A stretch of DNA of 29,679 nt, taken from contig JAQSWE010000009.1 of the NCBI GenBank assembly GCA_029266795.1, positions 1 to 29,679 on the forward strand, written 5' to 3'. The stretch's first letter is position 1. Every line of letters starts with the position of its first letter. Below, one piece after another: positions 21,197-27,961 of this stretch. Position numbers and translations under genes: made by a program. Origin of the DNA: Alphaproteobacteria bacterium (GTDB lineage: Bacteria > Pseudomonadota > Alphaproteobacteria > Micavibrionales > UBA2020). The notes beneath the pieces were generated by a model. The model was not told the DNA's origin, made no database searches, and saw only the letters and a list, made by a program, of their open reading frames with translations.

Positions 21197-21252
21197 GACG
21201 AAAATCCGCCACCCATGTTAAAAACGCGACTCTGAACATAAGGTTTAAGCGC

Positions 21253-22152
21253 ATGAACTGGATCACCAACTTCGTCCCGCCCAAGATCAAGGCCCTGATA
21301 TCCTCGAAAAAGGATGTTCCCGACAACCTCTGGCAGAAATGCCCGGGCTGCGAGGCGATGCTCCACCATCAGGAAATGGTCAAGAACCTGAACGTCTGCC
21401 AGCATTGCGGCCACCACCTGCGCATGGCGGTGAAAGACCGCCTGAAAATGCTGTTCGACGATGGCGCCTATACCGAAGCCGAACTGCCCAAAGCGGTGCT
21501 CGACCCGCTCAAATTCCGCGACCGCAAGAAATACACCGACCGCCTGAAAGACGCGCAGAACGAAACCGGCCGCAAGGATGCGATCGTAGTCGCGCATGGC
21601 ACCATCACCGGCCAGCAGGCCGTGATTGCGGCCTTCGATTTCGATTTCATGGGCGGCTCGATGGGTGCGGCGGTGGGCGATGGCCTGATCACCGGCGCGC
21701 GCCTCGCGGTGCAGCTGAAAGCCCCCTATATCGTCATCCCCGCATCCGGCGGCGCGCGTATGCAGGAAGGCATGATCTCGCTGATGCAGATGCCCCGCTC
21801 CGTCATCGCCGTTGAAACGGTGAAGGAAGCAAAACTGCCCTATATCGTGCTGCTGACCGACCCGACAACGGGCGGCGTCTCCGCATCGTTTGCGATGCTG
21901 GGCGACATCCATATCGCGGAACCCGGCGCACAAATCGGCTTCGCGGGCCGCCGCGTCATTCAGGAAACCATCCGCGCCTCGCTGCCCGACGGTTTCCAGA
22001 CGGCGGAATACCTGCGCGATCACGGCATGGTCGATCTGGTCGTGCCGCGCGGCGAACTGCGTATGCGTATCGGATCGCTCATCCAACTGCTGACGCGCCC
22101 CCGCTCCGCCGATGCCGGCGCCCGCAAAAAAGCCAACGGCGCGCAGAAATAG
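21253..22152 (+). CDS. accD: Acetyl-CoA carboxylase carboxyltransferase subunit beta
   Basis: 299 residues, the full family length. AccD pairs with AccA to transfer carboxyl from carboxybiotin (AccB) to acetyl-CoA, the first step of fatty acid synthesis. The N-terminal zinc ribbon is Cys30, Cys33, Cys49 and Cys52 (CPGC and CQHC). The crotonase-type core shows FDFDFMGGSMGAAVGDGL, IPASGGARMQEG and DPTTGGVSASFAMLGDI, where backbone amides form the oxyanion holes. The C-terminus is basic. folC follows at once, as usual in Alphaproteobacteria; the trp genes that usually precede accD are absent here. Confidence 0.98.
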   Translation: MNWITNFVPPKIKALISSKKDVPDNLWQKCPGCEAMLHHQEMVKNLNVCQHCGHHLRMAVKDRLKMLFDDGAYTEAELPKAVLDPLKFRDRKKYTDRLKDAQNETGRKDAIVVAHGTITGQQAVIAAFDFDFMGGSMGAAVGDGLITGARLAVQLKAPYIVIPASGGARMQEGMISLMQMPRSVIAVETVKEAKLPYIVLLTDPTTGGVSASFAMLGDIHIAEPGAQIGFAGRRVIQETIRASLPDGFQTAEYLRDHGMVDLVVPRGELRMRIGSLIQLLTRPRSADAGARKKANGAQK

Positions 22153-22174
22153 AATTTTGTCAGGGGTGACCCTT

Positions 22175-23533
22175 TTGCTCGACAAAAAACAATCAATGCC
22201 GGAAGAACCGCTGCTGACGGAATGGACCTATTCGCCCGTGCCTGCAGTTGAGGAGGCGGTGAATGCCATCCGCCTGCGCCATATCCCGCTCGCGCCCACG
22301 GGCCTTGCGCCGACTCTCCGGATGCTGGAAAAGCTCGGCAATCCCCATCTGAAAATGCCGCCGGTGTTCCATGTGGCGGGCACAAACGGCAAGGGATCGA
22401 CGCTTGCTTTTTTGCAGGCGATATTCGAGGCAGGCGGGTTGACCGTCCATAAATTCATCTCCCCCCATCTGGTGCGGTTCGAAGAACGCATCATGATCGC
22501 GGGCAAGCTGATCGAACCCGGCCATCTGCTCAACCTTATTGCCGAATGTGAAACGGCCAGCCGGGATGAACCGGTGTCGTTTTTTGAATTCTTCACCTGC
22601 CTTGCCTTCCTCGCCTGGTCGCGCACACCCGCCGATGCATTGCTGCTGGAAACGGGCATGGGCGGCACGTTTGACGCGACGAACGTCGTGCCAAAAAGCA
22701 TCGCGATGCTGACGCGCATTTCCTTCGACCATACGCGGCTGCTCGGCACGACCCTGCCCGAAATCGCGGCGAACAAGGCGGGTATCATCAAGGAAAACTG
22801 CCCCGTCGTCATCGCACCGCAGATCGGGGAGGGCGTGATGGGCATCTTCCTTGAAAAAGCGGATGCCGAAAATGCCACGGTCAGCCTTGCGGGGCGGGAC
22901 TGGATGACTGCCGACCACGGCGCGACATTCCGCTATGACGGCAAAGTTTTTAAGGGCGAACTGCCCCGCCCGCAACTGGTCGGTGCGCATCAGGTGATCA
23001 ATGCGGGTACTGCGATTGCCGCGATTGAAGCCAGCCCCTTCAGCCATCTGGCGACGGAAAGCATCCTTTCCCGCGCGATGCAGAATGTGGAATGGCAGGG
23101 CCGTTTCCAGCAGCTGAAAAAGGGTAGTCTTGCCGCGCTGCTGCCCGCCGGTTGGGAGCTGTGGGTCGATGGCGCGCATAACGACAGCGGCGCAGAAGTG
23201 CTGGTCGAGCAGGCGAATGCATGGGGAAATGACAAGCCGCTGCATATCATCACGGGCTTCAAACGCCGGAAAGAACCGGACACGTTTTACCTGAAATTCG
23301 CCGACCTGCCGCGCACGATTACAGCCGTGGACGGCCAGATCGACGCGCCGATGGTATCCGCCGACGAACTCTGCGATTATCTTGCGAAATCAGGCTTCAA
23401 GGATGCGCGGCCTGCGCCCAATCTGGAAAGCGCGCTGCAGTCTCTTGCCTTCCAATTCGACACGCCGCAGCGTATAATTATTACAGGCTCGCTCTATCTT
23501 GTCGGGCATGCCCTGAAGATCAACAACGCTTAA
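22175..23533 (+). CDS. folC: Folylpolyglutamate synthase / dihydrofolate synthase
   Basis: 452 residues from a TTG at 22175 placed 8 bases after AGGGG; an ATG at 22196 and a GTG at 22166 are alternatives with worse spacing. FolC adds glutamate to dihydropteroate and to tetrahydrofolate. The ATP loop GTNGKGS (69-75 from this start), the folate-binding HKFISPHLVRFEERI, LLETGMGGTFDATN and the Mur-ligase C-terminal domain with LWVDGAHNDSGAEVL are all present. It lies 22 bases after accD and is probably co-transcribed. hprK follows after 13 bases. Confidence 0.95.
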   Translation: MLDKKQSMPEEPLLTEWTYSPVPAVEEAVNAIRLRHIPLAPTGLAPTLRMLEKLGNPHLKMPPVFHVAGTNGKGSTLAFLQAIFEAGGLTVHKFISPHLVRFEERIMIAGKLIEPGHLLNLIAECETASRDEPVSFFEFFTCLAFLAWSRTPADALLLETGMGGTFDATNVVPKSIAMLTRISFDHTRLLGTTLPEIAANKAGIIKENCPVVIAPQIGEGVMGIFLEKADAENATVSLAGRDWMTADHGATFRYDGKVFKGELPRPQLVGAHQVINAGTAIAAIEASPFSHLATESILSRAMQNVEWQGRFQQLKKGSLAALLPAGWELWVDGAHNDSGAEVLVEQANAWGNDKPLHIITGFKRRKEPDTFYLKFADLPRTITAVDGQIDAPMVSADELCDYLAKSGFKDARPAPNLESALQSLAFQFDTPQRIIITGSLYLVGHALKINNA

Positions 23534-23546
23534 AGGATTACCTCAC

Positions 23547-24032
23547 TTGGGTATCGCACGATCCGCGCCGCCGGAGCCGAAAAAAGTCACGCTGCATGGC
23601 ACTGCCGTGCTGCTCAAATCGGCGCATTTCGAGCATTCCGCCGTTTTCCTGCGCGGCCTCTCCGGCATGGGCAAATCCGATCTCGCCTACCGCCTGATCG
23701 ACGCCGGTGGCGTCCTGATCTGCGACGACCAGGTCGTGCTGGAGCGCCGTCAGGACAAGATTTATGCCGACAGCGTTGAATCCATCCGCGGGTTGATGGA
23801 GGTGCGGGGCGTCGGCCTGCTGCGCTTCCCCGTCACCAATGCCGCGCGTTTGCGTCTTGTGATCGATCTTGTGAAGCGCGATGAAGTGCCGCGCCTGCCC
23901 GACCCCGAAACGCACGATATTCTGGGCGTGCACCTGCCGAAATTCAAACTGCATCCATTCGATGTGTCATCGGTGCTGAAAGTGTTCAAGGCGATGGAAA
24001 TCGCACACCGCCCCAATATCGTGGTGAAGTAG
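23547..24032 (+). CDS. hprK: HPr kinase/phosphorylase, short alphaproteobacterial type
   Basis: 161 residues from a TTG at 23547 with AAAGGA upstream. Only the catalytic C-terminal domain of HprK is present, as usual in Alphaproteobacteria. The P-loop GLSGMGKS (37-44) and the ICDDQV acid pair follow the family pattern, and LMEVRGVGLL plus VIDLVKRDEVPRL are conserved. It phosphorylates HPr on the regulatory serine (Ser49 here) and can remove that phosphate. It is the first gene of the regulatory PTS cluster. The sensor pair chvG/chvI often found just upstream in other Alphaproteobacteria is not here; folC takes that place. Confidence 0.92.
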   Translation: MGIARSAPPEPKKVTLHGTAVLLKSAHFEHSAVFLRGLSGMGKSDLAYRLIDAGGVLICDDQVVLERRQDKIYADSVESIRGLMEVRGVGLLRFPVTNAARLRLVIDLVKRDEVPRLPDPETHDILGVHLPKFKLHPFDVSSVLKVFKAMEIAHRPNIVVK

Positions 24033-24061
24033 CAGCGCGTTTTTAAGAAGGAAAGTTAACC

Positions 24062-24463
24062 ATGATCGGTATCGTCATCGTCACCCATGGCCGCCTCGCC
24101 GAAGAATTCATTTCCGTGATGGAGCATATCGTCGGCCCCCAAAAACAGATCGAAGCCGTCTGCATGGGTCCCGAAGACGACATGGAGAAAAAGCGTCAGG
24201 AGATTATCACCAAGGTCGCATCCGTCGACGCCGGCAAGGGTGTGTTGATTTTGACCGATATGTTCGGCGGCACCCCGTCGAACCTCGCGATTTCGATCAC
24301 GCAGGATAAAAAAATCGAGGCGCTGGCCGGAATCAACCTGCCGATGCTCATCAAACTGGCATCCGTCCGCCAGACAGAAACGCTGTCGCAAGCGGCATTG
24401 TCGGGTCAGGAAGCGGGCCGCAAATACATCAATGCGGCCTCCGCGCTGCTGCAGACGGGCTAA
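24062..24463 (+). CDS. PTS EIIA component, mannose family (regulatory)
   Basis: 133 residues, a stand-alone EIIA-Man domain. The phosphorylated His is His9 in IVIVTHGRLAEEF, and LTDMFGGTPSN is the other family signature. It receives phosphate from HPr. No EIIB, EIIC or EIID partner is nearby, so it is expected to act as a regulator and not in sugar transport. AAGGA is the ribosome binding site, 29 bases after hprK. ptsH follows after 6 bases. Confidence 0.95.
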   Translation: MIGIVIVTHGRLAEEFISVMEHIVGPQKQIEAVCMGPEDDMEKKRQEIITKVASVDAGKGVLILTDMFGGTPSNLAISITQDKKIEALAGINLPMLIKLASVRQTETLSQAALSGQEAGRKYINAASALLQTG

Positions 24464-24469
24464 ACGACC

Positions 24470-24748
24470 ATGTCGTCCGCGCTCGAAAAAACAGTGCAGA
24501 TCGGCAATAAACGCGGGCTCCATGCGCGCGCGGCGGCGAAATTCGTCAAGATGGTCGAACAGTTCAACGCCGATGTCAAAGTCGCGAAAGACGACATGGA
24601 AGTCGGCGGATCGTCCATCATGGGCCTCCTGATGCTCTCTGCCAGCAAGGGTACGGCCATCAAAATTTCCGCCGCCGGCGATCAGGCCGAAACGGCGCTC
24701 ACGGAACTCGCCGCGCTTGTCGAGCGCAAATTCGACGAGGACGAATAA
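24470..24748 (+). CDS. ptsH: Phosphocarrier protein HPr
   Basis: 92 residues. The active-site His is His18 in NKRGLHARAAAKFVK, which accepts phosphate from EI. The regulatory serine for HprK is Ser49 in GGSSIMGLL, at the same 31-residue distance from the His as in Bacillus HPr (15 and 46). Both phosphorylation sites are intact, so both branches of control can work. The gene lies between EIIA and EI with gaps of 6 bases and 1 base. Confidence 0.97.
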   Translation: MSSALEKTVQIGNKRGLHARAAAKFVKMVEQFNADVKVAKDDMEVGGSSIMGLLMLSASKGTAIKISAAGDQAETALTELAALVERKFDEDE

Positions 24749-24749
24749 A

Positions 24750-26492
24750 ATGGCTGCCGAAATCGTCCTGCACGGTATCGGCGTTTCCCACGGCATCGCG
24801 ACGGGCCCTGCCTATATCGTCCAGCTCGACCGCCCCAAAGTCCCGCAAATCACGATTGAAGACGCAAGCGCCGAACAGCAGCGGTTTGAAGCCGCCGTCG
24901 AAACCGTGCGCGGCGATCTGACTGCCCTCAAAGGCCAGTCGAAGAATTTGCCGGAGGAAGCGGCGGAAGAACTGGACCTGCTGCTGGATGCGCATCTGGC
25001 CATGATCACCGGCTCCCGCCTTGTGCGCGGCGCGCTGAAAAAAATTGCCGATGAAAAAATCAACGCCGAATGGGCGCTCGATAAAATCATGCGCGATCTG
25101 GCATCGCAATTCCGCGCCGTGCGCGACAATTATATCGCCGCGCGGATTGACGATGTGGAGGCGGTGGGCAACAGAATCTTACGCACATTGCTGAACCTGC
25201 CTTACCTCTCGCTCGATTCCGTGCCGGTCGGTGGCATTGTGCTGGCGAAGGAAATCTCTCCGTCGGATGCTGCGCTGCTCGACCCGCGCCGTATCGGCGG
25301 TTTGGCGACCGTGCACGGCGGTGCCGCGGGGCATACGGCGGTGATGGCGCGCAGCCTTGGCCTGCCTGCCGTGCTCGGCCTCGACCCCGTCATTCTCGAG
25401 CGCAGTTCGCATGGCAGTACGGTGATTGTCGATGGCGTTGAGGGAAAGCTCATCCTCAACGCGACACCCGAAACGCTGAAATTATACGAACAAAAACGCG
25501 ATGCGTTGACGGCCGACCGTACGGCACTGAATGAAATTACCGCGCAACCCGCTGTCACGAAAGATGGCACGGATATCACGTTGCGCTCCAACCTCGAGCT
25601 GCCCCGCGAAACCGATGCGATCAAGGCATCAGGCGCGCGCGGCATCGGGCTGTTCCGCACCGAATTCCTGTTCATGAACCGCACAACGCTGCCGAGTGAA
25701 GACGAACAGTTTGAAGCGATGGCGGGCGTGGTGCGCGAAATGGAAGGCGAAAGCGTCACCTTCCGCACGCTCGATATCGGCGGCGACAAGCTGGCAAAAT
25801 CCGTCGGCGAATATCTGGCGGAGGCGGCCAACCCCGCGCTCGGCCTGCGCGCCATCCGCCTGTCCTTAAAAGAACCGCATCTGCTCAAAGCCCAGTTCCG
25901 CGCCATTTTGCGGGCCGGCGCGCTGGGGCCGGTGAAAATCCTGCTGCCGATGGTGACAACGGCGGACGAGGTGGAGCAATCCCGCGCCATCCTGCGCGGC
26001 TGCTATAAAGACCTTAAAAACGAGAAAGTGGCGATTGCCGACCAGATGCCGCCGCTCGGCACGATGATCGAAATTCCGGCAGCCGCCCTTTCCGCCGACG
26101 GATTGGCGGCGGTGTCGGATTTCTTCGCCCTCGGCACCAATGACCTGACGCAGTACACGGTCGCCATCGACCGCGGCAATGATCAGGTGGCTGCGCTCTA
26201 TAACCCGCTCAACCCCGCCGTGCTGCGCCTGATCGAATTCACGGTCGAGGCGGCCAAGCGCATGGGCATCCCCGTCAGCATCTGCGGCGAGATGGGCGCC
26301 GACCCCAAATACACCGCTTTGCTGGTGGGTTTGGGCATCCGCGAGTTCTCTGTCGGGTTTTCCAACGTGCCCCGCATCAAGCAGCGCATACGGACACTGA
26401 CGCTGGAACAATGCGAGGAACATGCGCGGCAGGTGATGAATCAGTACGAACCCGCCCGCATCACCGACCTTGTGAACCGTTTTCGCCCATAG
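24750..26492 (+). CDS. ptsI: PTS enzyme I (PEP-protein phosphotransferase)
   Basis: 580 residues from the ATG at 24750, one base after the ptsH stop. It has no N-terminal GAF domain, so it is the short EI rather than EI-Ntr (ptsP), though either name is used in Alphaproteobacteria. The phospho-histidine is His195 in GGAAGHTAVMARSLGLPAVLG. The PEP-binding barrel shows GIGLFRTEFLFMNR, the Glu of MIEIPAAAL, ALGTNDLTQYTVAIDRGND and the catalytic Cys512 in SICGEMGAD. It takes phosphate from PEP and feeds HPr, reporting the PEP/pyruvate ratio to the EIIA regulator. Confidence 0.95.
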   Translation: MAAEIVLHGIGVSHGIATGPAYIVQLDRPKVPQITIEDASAEQQRFEAAVETVRGDLTALKGQSKNLPEEAAEELDLLLDAHLAMITGSRLVRGALKKIADEKINAEWALDKIMRDLASQFRAVRDNYIAARIDDVEAVGNRILRTLLNLPYLSLDSVPVGGIVLAKEISPSDAALLDPRRIGGLATVHGGAAGHTAVMARSLGLPAVLGLDPVILERSSHGSTVIVDGVEGKLILNATPETLKLYEQKRDALTADRTALNEITAQPAVTKDGTDITLRSNLELPRETDAIKASGARGIGLFRTEFLFMNRTTLPSEDEQFEAMAGVVREMEGESVTFRTLDIGGDKLAKSVGEYLAEAANPALGLRAIRLSLKEPHLLKAQFRAILRAGALGPVKILLPMVTTADEVEQSRAILRGCYKDLKNEKVAIADQMPPLGTMIEIPAAALSADGLAAVSDFFALGTNDLTQYTVAIDRGNDQVAALYNPLNPAVLRLIEFTVEAAKRMGIPVSICGEMGADPKYTALLVGLGIREFSVGFSNVPRIKQRIRTLTLEQCEEHARQVMNQYEPARITDLVNRFRP

Positions 26493-26513
26493 ATTCAAAG
26501 ACTTATTTTATAC

Positions 26514-26541
26514 GTGACAGTTGGCGAAATTGCCCTATTTT
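26514..26541 (+). promoter_or_regulatory. Promoter of ahcY
   Basis: GTGACA (26514-26519) and TATTTT (26536-26541) are 16 bases apart in the 82-base gap between ptsI and ahcY. The leader of about 25 bases then contains an AAGGAG (26562-26567), 7 bases before the ATG. The leader is too short for a known SAH riboswitch. Confidence 0.45.
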
Positions 26542-26574
26542 AAGGACGCAATTTTTTAACAAGGAGAGTGTGAT

Positions 26575-27888
26575 ATGGCCGTGGCCCAAGCAAAAGCAGT
26601 AACCGGAGATTTCAAGGTCAAGGACATGTCGCTCGCCGACTGGGGCCGCAAGGAAATCGCCATCGCCGAAACCGAAATGCCCGGCCTGATGGCCCTGCGT
26701 GCGGAACATAAAGGCAAATTCCCCCTGAAGGGCGCCCGCATCGTCGGCTGCCTGCACATGACGATCCAGACCGCCGTGCTGATTGAAACCCTGACCGATC
26801 TCGGCGCAGAAGTGCGCTGGTCGTCCTGCAACATCTTCTCGACGCAAGACCAGGCCGCCGCTGCCATCGCCGCTGCCGGTGTTCCGGTGTTTGCATGGAA
26901 AGGCATGAACGAGGAAGAATTCTGGTGGTGCATCGAACAGACGCTGCGCGGCCCGAATGGCTGGACCCCCAACATGATCCTCGATGACGGCGGCGACGTG
27001 ACGCTGCTGATGCACAACAAATACCCCGAAATGCTGAAAGACGTGAAGGGGCTGTCGGAAGAAACCACCACGGGCGTGCATCGCCTCTACGACATGGAGA
27101 AAAAAGGCACGCTGAAAATTCCCGCGATCAACGTGAATGACAGCGTCACCAAATCGAAATTCGACAACCTCTACGGCTGCCGCGAAAGCCTCGTCGACGG
27201 CATCAAGCGCGCAACCGACGTGATGATGGCCGGCAAGATCGGCGTCGTCTGCGGCTACGGCGACGTGGGCAAGGGCTCGGCGGCGTCGATGCGCAGTCAG
27301 GGCGCTCGCGTCATGGTCACCGAAATCGACCCCATCTGCGCGCTGCAGGCGGCGATGGAAGGCTATCAGGTCGTGACGATGGAAGAAGCGGCGTCGATCG
27401 GCGATATCTTCGTGACCGCCACCGGCAACGTCGATGTCATCACGCTGGAACATATGCGCCAGATGAAAGACCGCGCGATCGTCTGCAACATCGGTCACTT
27501 TGATAGCGAGATCCAGATCGAAGCCCTGCGCAACTACAAATGGGAAGAAGTGAAGCCGCAGGTCGATGAAGTCGTGTTCCCCGACGGCAAGCGCCTGATC
27601 GTCTTGGCCCAAGGCCGTCTCGTCAACCTCGGCTGCGCAACCGGCCACCCCAGCTTCGTCATGAGCGCGTCGTTCACGAACCAAGTCTTGGCGCAGATCG
27701 AGCTGTGGCATAACCACAAAAACTACGAAAACAAAGTGTATGTGCTGCCCAAACACCTCGATGAAAAAGTGGCGCGCCTGCACCTTGAAAAGCTCGGCGT
27801 GAAACTGACGAAGCTTACGGAAAAGCAGGCGGAGTATCTCGACATTGATGCCGCCGGCCCGTTCAAGCCCGGCCACTACCGCTATTAA
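26575..27888 (+). CDS. ahcY: S-adenosylhomocysteine hydrolase
   Basis: 437 residues. It splits S-adenosylhomocysteine to adenosine and homocysteine, clearing the inhibitor of methyltransferases; cytosolic tetramer with bound NAD+. The NAD-binding loop is GYGDVGKGSA (227-236). CLHMTIQTAVLIETL, ILDDGGDVTLL and the insertion-type length fit the bacterial long form. NVNDSVTKSKFDNLYGCRESL and the C-terminal GPFKPGHYRY, which reaches into the neighbouring subunit's NAD site, are intact. It has its own promoter and double terminator and lies between the regulatory PTS genes and the DivL-like gene. Confidence 0.98.
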   Translation: MAVAQAKAVTGDFKVKDMSLADWGRKEIAIAETEMPGLMALRAEHKGKFPLKGARIVGCLHMTIQTAVLIETLTDLGAEVRWSSCNIFSTQDQAAAAIAAAGVPVFAWKGMNEEEFWWCIEQTLRGPNGWTPNMILDDGGDVTLLMHNKYPEMLKDVKGLSEETTTGVHRLYDMEKKGTLKIPAINVNDSVTKSKFDNLYGCRESLVDGIKRATDVMMAGKIGVVCGYGDVGKGSAASMRSQGARVMVTEIDPICALQAAMEGYQVVTMEEAASIGDIFVTATGNVDVITLEHMRQMKDRAIVCNIGHFDSEIQIEALRNYKWEEVKPQVDEVVFPDGKRLIVLAQGRLVNLGCATGHPSFVMSASFTNQVLAQIELWHNHKNYENKVYVLPKHLDEKVARLHLEKLGVKLTKLTEKQAEYLDIDAAGPFKPGHYRY

Positions 27889-27895
27889 TTAAACT

Positions 27896-27914
27896 GCCGA
27901 TTTATCGGCGTTTT
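27896..27914 (+). terminator. Small intrinsic terminator after ahcY
   Basis: GCCGA (27896-27900) pairs with TCGGC (27905-27909) around TTTA and is followed by GTTTT. The stem is only 5 bases; it may act with the stronger hairpin directly downstream. Confidence 0.5.
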
Positions 27915-27915
27915 C

Positions 27916-27951
27916 AAACGCTTCCCTTGTTTATCGCAAGGGAAGCGTTTT
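27916..27951. terminator. Strong intrinsic terminator after ahcY
   Basis: Fourteen bases (27916-27929) pair perfectly with 27937-27950 around a 7-base loop TTTATCG. The outer pairs are AAA/TTT, giving the T-tract. It ends 11 bases before the ATG of the DivL-like gene, leaving little room for a separate promoter there. Confidence 0.88.
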
Positions 27952-27961
27952 AACATGGGGC

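Noticed and set aside
26493..26574. SAH riboswitch in front of ahcY
   Set aside because: The gap is 82 bases and already holds promoter and ribosome binding site; I could not find the conserved stem and loop sequences.
26503..27876. 457-codon open frame antisense to ahcY
   Set aside because: It mirrors the complete ahcY gene; long antisense frames are common in GC-rich genes and the translation has no recognisable domain.
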